This document shows, one piece after another, positions 11,111-23,775 of a DNA stretch of 64,000 nucleotides. Location of the stretch: positions 211,837 to 275,836 of the forward strand of contig NW_027479027.1 of assembly GCF_051014685.1 (NCBI RefSeq), written 5' to 3'. The notes under the pieces were generated by a model. The model saw nothing but the letters and a program-made list of their open reading frames with translations. It did not search any database and had not been told where the DNA came from. This DNA comes from Ptiloglossa arizonensis. Lineage: Eukaryota; Arthropoda; Insecta; Hymenoptera; Colletidae. Position numbers and translations under genes: made by a program. Position 1 is the first letter of the stretch; each line of letters opens with the position of its first letter.

Positions 11111-11408
11111 GAATTGCGAAAAACTTTTGCCTTCTCAACCATTTCTTGGCTTCAAACCACCATATCTCGCGTACGGATTGACCTAACCCAAAAATTCCTA
11201 TTGTAACTGAAAGAAGAAACTCGCCCGATTACAACGGTATGCGTATTTTTTCCCTAGGCCATTCTGGTTAAGCTTTTGAAGCAGCAGAATTGCGAAAAAT
11301 TTTTGCCTTCTCAACCATTTCTTGGCTTCAAACCACCATATCTCGCGTACGGATTGACCTAACCCAAAAATTCCTATTGCATCTGAAAGTAGAAACTCGC
11401 CCGATTAC
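11111..11408 (+). repeat. Spacer with the first 176-bp monomers
   Basis: This spacer spans the end of monomer 10975-11150 (176 bp, C-T4 form), all of monomer 11151-11326 (176 bp, A5T5 form) and the start of the next. Everything upstream in the window is exactly in 177-bp register, so this is where length heterogeneity enters. Confidence 0.9.
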
Positions 11409-13027
11409 AACGGTATGTGTATTTTTTTCCTAGGCCATTCTGGTTAAGCGTTTGGAGCAGCAGAGGTGCGAAAAATGTTTTGCCTTCTCAACCATTTCTT
11501 GGCTTCAAATTCCCATATCTCGCGAACGGATTGACCTAACCCAAAAATTCCTATTGCATCTAAAAGTAGAAACTCGCCCGATTACAACGGTATGTGTATT
11601 TTTTCCCTAGGCCAGTCTGGTTAAACGTTTGGAGCAGCAGAATTGCGAAAAATTTGTTGACTTCTCAACCATTTCTTAGCTTCAAAGTCCCATATCTCGC
11701 GTACGGATTGACCAAACCCAAAAATTCCTGCTGCGTCTGAAAGTAGAAACTCGCCCGATTACAAAGGTGTGTGTATTTTTTCCCTAGCCCATTCTGGTTA
11801 AGCGTTTGGAGCAGCAGAAGGGCGAAATATTTTTTGCCTTCTCAACCATTTCTTGGCTTCAAACCACCATATCTCGCGTACGGATTGACCTAACCCAAAA
11901 ATTCCTATTGCATCTGAAAGTAGAAACTCGCCCGATTACAACGGTATGTGTATTTTTTCCCCAGGCCATTCTGGTTAAGCGTTTGGAGCAGCAGAAGTGC
12001 TAAAAATTTTTTGCCTTCTCAACCATTTCTTGTCTTCAAACCACCATATCTCGCGTACGGATTGACCTAACCCAAAAATTCCTGTTGCATCTGAAAGTAG
12101 AAACTCGCCCGATTACAAAGGTGTGTGTATTTTTTCCCTAGCCCATTCTGGTTAAGCGTTTGGAGCAGCAGAATTGCGAAAAATTTGTTGCCTTGTCAAC
12201 CATTTCTTAGCTTCAAAGTCCCATATCTCGCGAACGGATTGACCAAACCCAAAAATTCCTGCTGCGTCTGAAAGTAGAAACTCGCCCGATTACAACGGTA
12301 TATGTATTTTTTCCCTAGTCCATTCTGGTTAAGCGTTTGGGGCAGCAGAACTGCGAAAAATTTCTTGCCTTCTCAACCATTTCTTGGCTTCAAACTCCCA
12401 TATCTCGGGAACGGATTGACCTAACCCAAAAATTCCTATTGCATCTGAAAGTAGAAACTCGCCCGATTACAACGGTATGTGTATTTTTTCCCTAGGCCAT
12501 TCTGGTTAAGCGTTTGGAGCAGCAGAATTGCGACAAATTTTTTGCCTTCTCACCCATTTCTCGGCTTCAAACTCCCATATCTCGCGAACGGATTGACCTA
12601 ACCCAAAAATTCCTGTTGCATCTGGAAGTAGAAACTCGCCCGATTACAAAGGTGTGTGTATTTTTTCCCTAGCCCATTCTGGTTAAGCGTTTGGAGCAGC
12701 AGAATTGCGAAAAATTTGTTGCCTTCTCAACCATTTCTTAGCTTCAAAGTCCCATATCTCGCGAACGGATTGACCAAACCCAAAAATTCCTGCTGCGTCT
12801 GAAAGTAGAAACTCGCCCGATTACAACGGTATATGTATTTTTTCCCTAGTACATTCTGGATAAGCGTTTGGAGCAGCAGAATTGCGAAAAATTTTTTGCC
12901 TTCTCAACCATTTCTTGGCTTCAAACTCCCATATCTCGCGAACGGATTGACCTAACCCAAAAATTCCTGTTGCGTCTGAAAGTAGAAACTCGCCCGATTA
13001 CAACAGTATGTGTATTTTTTCCCTAGG
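11409..13027 (+). repeat. Composite HOR block Y, copy 2
   Basis: This is the partner of 8225-9843 at +3184 bp. A single change, GTGCTAAAAATT near 12000 against GTGCGAAAAATT, distinguishes it. Confidence 0.85.
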
Positions 13028-13556
13028 CCATTCTGGTTAAGCGTTTGAAGCAGCAGAATTGCGAAAAATTTTTGCCTTCTCAACCATTTCTTGGCTTCAA
13101 ACTCCCATATCTCGGGAACGAATTGACCTAACCCAAAAATTCCTATTGCATCTGAAAGTAGAAACTCGCCCGATTACAACGGTATGTGTATTTTTTTCCT
13201 AGGCCATTCTGGTTAAACGTTTGGAGCAGCAGATGTGCGAAAAATGTTCTGCCTTCTCAACCATTTCTTGGCTTCAAACTCCCATATCTCGCGAACGGAT
13301 TGACCTAACCCAAAAATTCCTATTGCATCTAAAAGTAGAAACTCGCCCGATTACAACGGTATGTGTATTTTTTCCCTACTCCATTCTGGTTAAGCGTTTG
13401 GAGCAGCAGAATTGAGAAAAATTTGTTGCCTTCTCAACCATTTCTTGGCTTCAAACTCCCATATCTCGCGAACGGATTGACCTAACCCAAAAATTCCTAT
13501 TGCATCTAAAAGTAGAAACTCGCCCGATTACAACGGAATGTGTATTTTTTCCCTAG
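13028..13556 (+). repeat. Three-monomer spacer between Y2 and X3
   Basis: This insert of about 530 bp explains why the X2-X3 spacing (3714) exceeds the Y1-Y2 spacing (3184). It contains one A5T5 176-bp form and the GCAGATGTGCG monomer also seen near 6690. Confidence 0.8.
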
Positions 13557-14814
13557 GCCATTCTGGTTAAACGTTTGGAGCAGCAGAATTGCGAAAAGTT
13601 TTTTGCCTTCTCAACCATTTCTTGGCTTCAAACCACCATATCTCGCGAACGGATTGACCTACCCCAAAAATTCCTGTTGCATCTGAAAGTAGAAACTCGC
13701 CCGATTACAGCGGTACGTGTATTTTTTCCCTACTCCATTCTGGTTAAGCGTTTGGAGCAGCAGAATTGCGAAAAATTTGTTGCCTTCTCAACCATTTCTT
13801 GGCTTCAAACTCCCATATCTCGCGAACGGATTGACCTAACCCAAAAATTCCTGTTGCATCTGAAAGTAGAAACTCGCCCGATTACAACGGTGTGTGTGTT
13901 TTTTCCCTAGCACATTCTGGTTAAGCGTTTGGAGCAGCAGAATTGCGAAAAATTTATTGTCTTTTCAACCATTTCTTAGCTTCAAAGTACCATATCTCGC
14001 GAACGGATTGACCAAAACCAAAGATTCCTGCTGCGTCTGAAAGTAGAGACTCGCCCGATTACAACGGCGTGTGTATTTTTTCCCTAGGCAATCCTGGTTA
14101 AGCGATTGGAGCAGCAGAATTGCGAAAAATTTATTGTCTTGTCAACCATTTCTTAGCTTCAAAGTTCCATATCTCGCTAACGGATTGACCTAACCCAAAA
14201 ATTCCTATTGTAACTGAAAGTAGAAACTCGCCCGATTACAACGGTATGCGTATTTTTTCCCTAGGCCATTCTGGTTAAGCGTTTGGAGCAGCAGAAGAGC
14301 GAAATATTTTTTGCCTTCTCAACCATTTCTTGGCTTCAAACCACCATATCTCGCGTGCGGATTGACCTAACCCAAAAATTCCTATTGCATCTGAAAGTAG
14401 AAACTCGCCCGATTACAACGGTAAGTGTATTTTTTCCCTAGGCCATTCTGGTTAAGCGTTTGGAGCAGCAGAAGTGCGACAAATTTTTTGCCTTCTCAAC
14501 CATTTCTTGTCTTCAAACCACCATATCTCGCGTACGGATTGACCTAACCCAAAAATTCCTGTTGCATCTGAAAGTAGAAACTCGCCCGATTACAAAGGTG
14601 TGTGTATTTTTTCCCTAGCCCATTCTGGTTAAGCGTTTGGAGCAGCAGAATTGCGAAAAATTTGTTGCCTTCTCAACCATTTCTTAGCTTCAAAGTCACA
14701 TATCTCGCGAACGGATTGACCAAACCCAAAAATTCCTGCTGCGGCTGAAAGTAGAAACTCTCCCGATTACAACGGTGTATGTATTTTTTCCCTAGTCCAT
14801 TCTGGTTAAGCGTT
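13557..14814 (+). repeat. Composite HOR block X, copy 3
   Basis: This copy matches 9843-11100 at +3714 bp with very few differences: AAAGTTTTTTGCC, CGGCGTGTG, TAGGCAATCC, GTAAGTG and CTGCGGCTG are all retained. The match ends near 14815, where GAAATGCG replaces GAATTGCG and subfamily D sequence begins. Confidence 0.88.
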
Positions 14815-17800
14815 TGGAGCAGCAGAAATGCGAAAAATTTTTTGCCTTCTCAACCATTTCTCGGCTTCAAACTCCCATATCTCGCGAACGGATTGACCTA
14901 ACCCAAAAATTCCTGTTGCATCTGAAAGTAGAAACTCGCCCGATTACAACGGTATGTGTATTTTCTCCCTAGGCCACTCTGGTTAAGCGTTAGGAGCAGC
15001 AGAATTGCGAAAAACTTTTGCCTTCTCAACCATTTCTTGGCTTCAAACTCCCATATCTCACGAACGAATTGACCTAACCCAAAAATTCCTATTGCATCTG
15101 AAAGTAGAAACTCGCCCGATTACAACGGTATGTGTATTTTTTTCCTAGGCCATTCTGGTTAAGCGTTTGGAGCAGCAGAGGTGCGAAAAATGTTTTGCCT
15201 TCTCAACCATTTCTTGCCTTCAAATTCCCATATCTCGCGAACGGATTGACCTAACCCAAAAATTCCTATTGCATCTAAAAGTAGAAACTCGCCCGATTAC
15301 AACGGTATGTGTATTTTTTCCCTAGGCCAGTCTGGTTAAACGTTTGGAGCAGCAGAATTGCGAAAAATTTGTTGACTTCTCAACCATTTCTTAGCTTCAA
15401 AGTCCCATATCTCGCGAACGGATTGACCAAACCCAAAAATTCCTGCTGCGTCTGAAAGTAGAAACTCGCCCGATTACAACGGTATATGTATTTTTTCCCT
15501 AGTCCATTCTGGTTAAGCGTTTGGAGCAGCAGAATTGCGAAAAGTTTTTTGCCTTCTCAACCATTTCTTGGCTTCAAACTCCCATATCACGCGAACGGAT
15601 TGACCTAACCCAAAAATTTCTGTTGCATCTGAAAGTAGAAACTCGCCCGATTACAACGGTATGTGTATTTTTTTCCTAGACCATTCTGGTTAAGCGTTTG
15701 GAGCAGCAGAAGTGCGAAAAATGTTTTGCCTTCTCAACCATTTCTTGGCTTCAAACTCCCATATCTCGCGAACGGATTGACCTAACCCAAAAATTCCTGT
15801 TGCGTCTGAAAGTAGAAACTCGCCCGATTACAACGGTATGCGTATTTTTTTCCCTAGGCCATTCTGGTTAAGCGATTGGGGCAGCAGAAGTGCGAAAAAT
15901 TTATTGTCTTGTCAACCATTTCTTAGCTTCAAAGTCCCATATCTCGCTAACGGATTGACCTAACCCAAAAATTCCTATTGTAACTGAAAGAAGAAACTCG
16001 CCCGATTACAACGGTATGCGTATTTTTTCCCTAGGACATTCTGGTTAAGCGATTGGAGCAGCAGAAGTGCGAAAAATTTTTGCCTTCTCAACCATTTCTT
16101 GGCTTCAAACCACCATATCTCGCGTACGGATTGACCTAACCCAAAAATTCCTATTGTAACTGAAAGAAGAAACTCGCCCGATTACAACGGTATGCGTATT
16201 TTTTCCCTAGGCCATTCTGGTTAAGCTTTTGAAGCAGCAGAATTGCGAAAAATTTTTGCCTTCTCAACCATTTCTTGGCTTCAAACCACCATATCTCGCG
16301 TACGGATTGACCTAACCCAAAAATTCCTATTGCATCTGAAAGTAGAAACTCGCCCGATTACAACGGTATGTGTATTTTTTCCCTAGGCCATTCTGGTTAA
16401 GCGATTGGAGCAGCAGAAGTGCGAAAAATTTATTGTCTTGTCAACCATTTCTTAGCTTCAAAGTCCCATATCTCGCGAACGGATTGACCTAACCCAAAAA
16501 TTCCTATTGCATCTGAAAGTAGAAACTCGCCCGATTACAACGGTATGTGTATTTTTTCCCTAGGCCATTCTGCTTAAGCGTTTGGAGCAGCAGAATTGCG
16601 AAAAATTTTTTGCCTTCTCAACCATTTCTTGGCTTCAAACTCCCATATCTCGCGAACGGATTGACCTAACCCAAAAATTCCTATTGCATCTGAAAGTAGA
16701 AACTCGCCCGATTACAAAGGTATGTGTATTTTTTCCCTAGGCCATTCTGGTTAAGCGTTTGGAGCAGCAGAAGTGCGAAAAATTTATTGTCTTGTCAACC
16801 ATTTCTTAGCTTCAAAGTCCCATATCTCGCGAACGGCTTGACCTAACCCAAAAATTCCTATTGTAACTGAAAGTAGAAACTCGCCCGATTACAACGGTAT
16901 GCGTATTTTTTCCCTAGGCCATTCTGGTTAAGCGTTTGAAGCAGCAGAATTGCAATAAATTTTTTGCCTTCTCAACCATTTCTTGGCTTCAAACTCCCAT
17001 ATCTCGCGAACGGATTGACCTAACCCAAAAATTCCTGTTGCATCTGAAAGTAGAAACTCGCCCGATTGCAACGGTATGTGTATTTTCTCCCTAGGCCACA
17101 CTGGTTAAGCGTTAGGAGCAGCAGAATTGCGAAAAACTTTTGCCTTCTCAACCATTTCTTGGCTTCAAACTCCCATATCTCACGAACGAATTGACCTAAC
17201 CCAAAAATTCCTATTGCATCTGAAAGTAGAAACTCGCCCGATTACAACGGTATGTGTATTTTCTCCCTAGGCCACTCTGGTTAAGCGTTAGGAGCAGCAG
17301 AATTGCGAAAAATTTTTTGCCTTCTCAACCATTTCTTGGCTTCAAACTCCCATATCTCGCGAACGGATTGACAGCACCCAAAAATTCCTGTTGCATCTGA
17401 AAGTAGAAACTCGCCCGATTACAACGGTATGTGTATTTTTTTCCTAGACCATTCTGGTTAAGCGTTTGGAGCAGCAGAAGTGCGAAAAATGTTTTGCCTT
17501 CTCAACCATTTCTTGGCTTCAAACTCCCATATCTCGCGAACGGATTGACCTAACCCAAAAATTCCTGTTGCATCTGAAAGTAGAAACTCGCCCGATTACA
17601 ACGGTATGTGTATTTTTTCCCTAGGCCATTCTGGTTAAGCGTTAGGAGCAGCAAAATTGCGAAAAACTTTTGCCTTCTCAACCATTTCTTGGCTTCAAAC
17701 TCCCATATCTCACGAACGAATTGACCTAACCCAAAAATTCCTATTGCATCTGAAAGTAGAAACTCGCCCGATTACAACGGTATGTGTATTTTTTTCCTAG

Positions 17801-19010
17801 GCCATTCTGGTTAAGCGTTTGGAGCAGCAGAGGTGCGAAAAATGTTTTGCCTTCTCAACCATTTCTTGGCTTCAAATTCCCATATCTCGCGAACGGATTG
17901 ACCTAACCCAAAAATTCCTATTGCATCTAAAAGTAGAAACTCGCCCGATTACAACGGTATGTGTATTTTCTCCCTAGGCCACTCTGGTTAAGCGTTAGGA
18001 GCAGCAGAATTGCGAAAAACTTTTGCCTTCTCAACCATTTCTTGGCTTCAAACTCCCATATCTCGCGATCGAATTGACCTAACCCAAAAATTCCTGTTGC
18101 ATCTGAAAGTAGAAACTCGCCCGATTACAACGGTATGTGTATTTTATCCCTAGGCCAGTCTGGTTAAACGTTTGGAGCAGCAGAATTGCGAAAAATTTTT
18201 TGCCTTCTCAACCATTTCTTGGCTTCAAACTCCCATATCTCGCGAACGGATTGACCTAACCCAAAAATTCCTGTTGCATCTGAAAGTAGAAACTCGCCCG
18301 ATTACAACGGTATGTGTATTTTTCTCCTAGGCCATTCTGGTTAAGCGTTTGGAGCAGCAGAATTGGGAAAAATTTGTTGCCTTCTCAACCATTTCTTGGC
18401 TTCAAACTCCCATATCTCGCGAACGGATTGACCTAGCCCAAAAATTCCTGTTGCATCTGAAAGTAGAAACTCGCCCGATTACAAAGCTGTGTGTATTTTT
18501 TCCCTAGCCCATTCTGGTTAAGCGTTTGGAGCAGCAGAATTGCGAAAAATTTGTTGCCTTCTCAACCATTTGTTAGCTTCAAAGTCCCATATCTCGCGAA
18601 CGGATTGACCAAACCCAAAAATTCCTGTTGCATCTGAAAGTAGAAACTGGCCCGATTACAACGGTGTGTGTATTTTTTCCCTAGCCCATTCTGGTTAAGC
18701 GATTGGAGCAGCAGAAGTGCGAAAAATTTATTGTCTTGTCAACCATTTCTTAGCTTCAAAGTCCCATATCTCGCGAACGGATTGACCTAACCCAAAAATT
18801 CCTATTGCATCTGAAAGTAGAAACTCGCCCGATCACAACGGTATGTGTATTTTTTCCCTAGGCCATTCTGCTTAAGCGTTTGGAGCAGCAGAATTGCGAA
18901 AAATTTTTTGCCTTCTCAACCATTTCTTGGCTTCAAACTCCCATATCTCGCGAACGGATTGACCTAACCCAAAAATTCCTATTGCATCTGAAAGTAGAAA
19001 CTCGCCCGAT
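14815..19010 (+). repeat. Irregular mosaic; first appearance of monomer subfamily D
   Basis: There are about 24 monomers without a stable higher-order unit. From about 14954 a linked set of variants appears that is absent upstream: TTTTCTCCCTAGG, GGCCACTCTGG, GTTAGGAGC, AAAAACTTTTGCC (176 bp) and, in the next monomer, CTCACGAACGAATTG. Monomer 15750-15927 is 178 bp because of an extra T in the pyrimidine tract. The CGGCTTGACC variant first appears at 16834. GACAGCACCC near 17370 is a rare variant seen again near 24264. Confidence 0.8.
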
Positions 19011-20118
19011 TACAGAGTTATGTGTATTTTTTCCCTAGGCCATTCTGGTTAAGCGTTTGGAGCAGCAGAATTGCGAAAAACTTTTGCCTTCTCAACCATT
19101 TCTTGGCTTCAAACTCCCATATCTCGCGAACGGATTGACGAAACCCAAAAATTCCTGTTGCGTCTGAAAGTAGAAACTCGCCCGATTACAACGGTATGCG
19201 TATTTTTTCCCTAGGCCATTCTGGTTAAGCGATTGGTGCAGCAGAAGTGCGAAAAATTTATTGTCTTGTCAACCATTTCTTAGCTTCAAAGTCCCATATC
19301 TCGCGAACGGATTGACCTAACCCAAAAATTCCTATTGTAGCTGAAAGAAGAAACTCGCCCGATTACAACGGTATGCGTATTTTTTCCCTAGGCCATCCTG
19401 GTTAAGCGTTTGGAGCAGCAGAGGTGCGAAAATTGTTTTGCCTTCTCAACCATTTATTGGCTTCAAATTCCCATACCTCGCGAACGGATTGACCTAACCC
19501 AAAAATTCCTATTGCATCTAAAAGTAGAAACTCGCCCGATTACAACGGTATGTATATTTTCTCCCTAGGCCACTCTGGTTAAGCGTTAGGAGCAGCAGAA
19601 TTGCGAAAAACTTTTGCCTTCTCAACCATTTCTTGGCTTCAAACTCCCATATCTCACGAACGAATTGACCTAACCCAAAAATTCCTATTGCATCTGAAAG
19701 TAGAAACTCGCCCGATTACAACGGTATGTGTATTTTTTTCCTAGGCCATTCTGGTTAAGCGTTTGGAGCAGCAGAGGTGCGAAAAATGTTTTGCCTTCTC
19801 AACCATTTCTTGGCTTCAAATTCCCATATCTCGCGAACGGATTGACCTAACCCAAAAATTCCTATTGCATCTAAAAGTAGAAACTCGCCCGATTACAACG
19901 GTATGTGTATTTTCTCCCTAGGCCACTCTGGTTAAGCGTTAGGAGCAGCAGAATTGCGAAAAACTTTTGCCTTCTCAACCATTTCTTGGCTTCAAACTCC
20001 CATATCTCGCGAACGAATTGACCTAACCCAAAAATTCCTATTGCATCTGAAAGTAGAAACTCGCCCGATTACAACGGTATGTGTATTTTTTCCGTAGGCC
20101 ATTCTGGTTAAACGTTTG
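19011..20118 (+). repeat. 6-monomer HOR unit, copy 1 (1059 bp)
   Basis: The unit is marked by ATTACAGAGTTATG at 19009, GACGAAACCC, GATTGGTGCAG at 19231, TTGTAGCTGAAAG, GAGGTGCGAAAATTG, CATTTATTGGC and subfamily D monomers. The GATTGGTGCAG marker recurs at 20290 (+1059 = 6 x 177 - 3) and 21880 (+1590 = 9 x 177 - 3); the deficits match three 176-bp monomers in each interval. Confidence 0.87.
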
Positions 20119-21177
20119 GAGCAGCAGAATTGCGAAAAACTTTTGCCTTCTCAACCATTTCTTGGCTTCAAACTCCCATATCTCGCGAACGGATTGACGA
20201 AACCCAAAAATTCCTGTTGCGTCTGAAAGTAGAAACTCGCCCGATTACAACGGTATGCGTATTTTTTCCCTAGGCCATTCTGGTTAAGCGATTGGTGCAG
20301 CAGAAGTGCGAAAAATTTATTGTCTTGTCAACCATTTCTTAGCTTCAAAGTCCCATATCTCGCGAACGGATTGACCTAACCCAAAAATTCCTATTGTAGC
20401 TGAAAGAAGAAACTCGCCCGATTACAACGGTATGCGTATTTTTTCCCTAGGCCATCCTGGTTAAGCGTTTGGAGCAGCAGAGGTGCGAAAATTGTTTTGC
20501 CTTCTCAACCATTTATTGGCTTCAAATTCCCATACCTCGCGAACGGATTGACCTAACCCAAAAATTCCTATTGCATCTAAAAGTAGAAACTCGCCCGATT
20601 ACAACGGTATGTGTATTTTCTCCCTAGGCCACTCTGGTTAAGCGTTAGGAGCAGCAGAATTGCGAAAAACTTTTGCCTTCTCAACCATTTCTTGGCTTCA
20701 AACTCCCATATCTCACGAACGAATTGACCTAACCCAAAAATTCCTATTGCATCTGAAAGTAGAAACTCGCCCGATTACAACGGTATGTGTATTTTTTTCC
20801 TAGGCCATTCTGGTTAAGCGTTTGGAGCAGCAGAGGTGCGAAAAATGTTTTGCCTTCTCAACCATTTCTTGGCTTCAAATTCCCATATCTCGCGAACGGA
20901 TTGACCTAACCCAAAAATTCCTATTGCATCTAAAAGTAGAAACTCGCCCGATTACAACGGTATGTGTATTTTCTCCCTAGGCCACTCTGGTTAAGCGTTA
21001 GGAGCAGCAGAATTGCGAAAAACTTTTGCCTTCTCAACCATTTCTTGGCTTCAAACTCCCATATCTCGCGAACGAATTGACCTAACCCAAAAATTCCTAT
21101 TGCATCTGAAAGTAGAAACTCGCCCGATTACAACGGTATGTGTATTTTTTCCGTAGGCCATTCTGGTTAAACGTTTG
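20119..21177 (+). repeat. 6-monomer HOR unit, copy 2
   Basis: This is the tandem copy of the preceding 1059 bp. It shares CATTTATTGGC and CCATACCTCGCG with copy 1. A difference is GGTATGTGTATT near 20608 against GGTATGTATATT near 19549. Confidence 0.87.
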
Positions 21178-21659
21178 GAGCAGCAGAATTGCGAAAAATT
21201 TCTTGTCTTCTCAACCATTTCTTGGCTTCAAACTCCCATATCTCGCGAACGGATTGACCTAACCCAAAAATTCCTGTTGCATCTGAAAGTAGAAACTCGC
21301 CCGATTACAGCGGTATGTGTATTTTTTTACTAGGCCATTCTGGTTAAGCGTTTGGAGCAGCAGAAGTGCGAAAAATGTTTTGCCTTCTCAACCATTTCTT
21401 GGCTTCAAACTCCCATATCTCGCGAACGGATTGACCTAACCCAAAAATTCCTGTTGCATCTGAAAGTAGAAACTCGCCCGATTACAGCGGTATGTGTATT
21501 TTTTTACTAGGCCATTCTGCTTAAGCGTTTGGAGCAGCAGAATTGCGAAAAATTTTTTGCCTTCTCAACCATTTCTTGGCTTCAAACTCCCATATCTCGC
21601 GAACGGATTGACCTAACCCAAAAATTCCTATTGCATCTGAAAGTAGAAACTCGCCCGAT
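21178..21659 (+). repeat. Linker monomers with TTTTTTTACTAGG
   Basis: There are about three monomers. They introduce the CAGCGGTATG / TTTTTTTACTAGG variant that later becomes a fixed member of the 13-monomer HOR. The last linker monomer (CTGCTTAAGCG near 21518) corresponds to the one preceding copy 1 near 18866. Confidence 0.75.
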
Positions 21660-22770
21660 TACAGAGTTATGTGTATTTTTTCCCTAGGCCATTCTGGTTA
21701 AGCGTTTGGAGCAGCAGAATTGCGAAAAACTTTTGCCTTCTCAACCATTTCTTGGCTTCAAACTCCCATATCTCGCGAACGGATTGACGAAACCCAAAAA
21801 TTCCTGTTGCGTCTGAAAGTAGAAACTCGCCCGATTACAACGGTATGCGTATTTTTTCCCTAGGCCATTCTGGTTAAGCGATTGGTGCAGCAGAAGTGCG
21901 AAAAATTTATTGTCTTGTCAACCATTTCTTAGCTTCAAAGTCCCATATCTCGCGAACGGATTGACCTAACCCAAAAATTCCTATTGTAGCTGAAAGAAGA
22001 AACTCGCCCGATTACAACGGTATGCGTATTTTTTCCCTAGGCCATCCTGGTTAAGCGTTTGGAGCAGCAGAGGTGCGAAAAATGTTTTGCCTTCTCAACC
22101 ATTTCTTGGCTTCAAATTCCCATACCTCGCGAACGGATTGACCTAACCCAAAAATTCCTATTGCATCTAAAAGTAGAAACTCGCCCGATTACAACGGTAT
22201 GTGTATTTTCTCCCTAGGCCACTCTGGTTAAGCGTTAGGAGCAGCAGAATTGCGAAAAACTTTTGCCTTCTCAACCATTTCTTGGCTTCAAACTCCCATA
22301 TCTCACGAACGAATTGACCTAACCCAAAAATTCCTATTGCATCTGAAAGTAGAAACTCGCCCGATTACAACGGTATGTGTATTTTTTTCCTAGGCCATTC
22401 TGGTTAAGCGTTTGGAGCAGCAGAGGTGCGAAAAATGTTTTGCCTTCTCAACCATTTCTTGGCTTCAAATTCCCATATCTCGCGAACGGATTGACCTAAC
22501 CCAAAAATTCCTATTGCATCTAAAAGTAGAAACTCGCCCGATTACAACGGTATGTGTATTTTCTCCCTAGGCCACTCTGGTTAAGCGTTAGGAGCAGCAG
22601 AATTGCGAAAAACTTTTGCCTTCTCAACCATTTCTTGGCTTCAAACTCCCATATCTCGCGAACGAATTGACCTAACCCAAAAATTCCTATTGCATCTGAA
22701 AGTAGAAACTCGCCCGATTACAACGGTATGTGTATTTTTTCCGTAGGCCATTCTGGTTAAACGTTTGGAG
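21660..22770 (+). repeat. 6-monomer HOR unit, copy 3
   Basis: This copy matches 19011-20118 at +2649 bp. It reads CATTTCTTGGC and AAAAATGTTTTGCC where copies 1 and 2 share CATTTATTGGC and AAAATTGTTTTGCC, so copies 1 and 2 are the younger pair. The last monomer, 22640-22815, is 176 bp through an independent event: one A is missing in GCAGCAGATTGCG. Confidence 0.85.
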
Positions 22771-22889
22771 CAGCAGATTGCGAAAAATTTCTTGTCTTCT
22801 CAACCATTTCTTGGCTTCAAACTCCCATATCTCGCGAACGGATTGACCTAACCCAAAAATTCCTGTTGCATCTGAAAGTAGAAACTCGC

Positions 22890-23695
22890 CCGATTACAGC
22901 GGTATGTGTATTTTTTTACTAGGCCATTCTGGTTAAGCGTTTGGAGCAGCAGAAGTGCGAAAAATGTTTTGCCTTCTCAACCATTTCTTGGCTTCAAACT
23001 CCCATATCTCGCGAACGGATTGACCTAACCCAAAAATTCCTATTGCATCTAAAAGTAGAAACTCGCCCGATTACAACGGAATGTTTATTTTTTCCCTAGG
23101 CCATTCTGGTTAAACGTTTGGAGCAGCAGAATTGCGAAAAATTTTTTGCCTTCTCAACCATTTCTTGGCTTCAAACCATCATATCTCGCGAACGGATTGA
23201 CCTAACCCAAAAATTCCTTTTGCATCTGAAAGTAGAAACTCGCCCGATTACAACGGTGTGTGTATTTTTTCCCTAGCCCATTCTGGTTAAGCGTTTGGAG
23301 CAGCAGAATTGCGAAAAATTTTTTGCCTTCTCAACCATTTCTTGGCTTCAAACTCCCATATCTCGCGAACGGATTGACAGAACCCAAAAATTCCTGTTGC
23401 ATCTGAAAGTAGAAACTCGCCCGATTACAACGGTATGTGTATTTTTTTCCTAGACCATTCTGGTTAAGCGTTTGGAGCAGCAGAAGTGCGAAAAATGTTT
23501 TGCCTTCTCAACCATTTCTTGGCTTCAAACTCCCATATCTCGCGAACGGATTGACCTAACCCAAAAATTCCTGTTGCGTCTGAAAGTAGAAACTCGCCCG
23601 ATTACAACGGTATGCGTATTTTTTCCCTAGGCCATTCTGGTTAAGCGATTGGAGCAGCAGAATTGCGAAAAATTTATTGTCTTTTCAACCATTTC
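22890..23695 (+). repeat. 5-monomer duplication, copy 1
   Basis: This copy contains CGGAATGTTTATT at 23077, CCATCATATCTCG, CCTTTTGCATCTG, GACAGAACCC and TTATTGTCTTTTC. The CGGAATGTTT marker recurs 885 bp (5 x 177) later. Confidence 0.82.
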
Positions 23696-23775
23696 TTGGC
23701 TTCAAACTCCCATATCTCACGAACGAATTGACCTAACCCAAAAATTCCTATTGCATCTGAAAGTAGAAACTCGCC
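23660..23775 (+). repeat. Chimeric monomer junction
   Basis: The left part carries TTATTGTCTTTTC, which elsewhere is followed by TTAGCTTCAAAG. Here it is followed instead by TTGGCTTCAAACTCCC and then CTCACGAACGAATTG, the subfamily D haplotype. At the equivalent place in the downstream copy (about 24560-24600) the usual TTAGCTTCAAAGTCCC follows. The sequence shows a within-monomer switch between two linked haplotypes; unequal crossover or conversion is the inferred cause. Confidence 0.7.
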
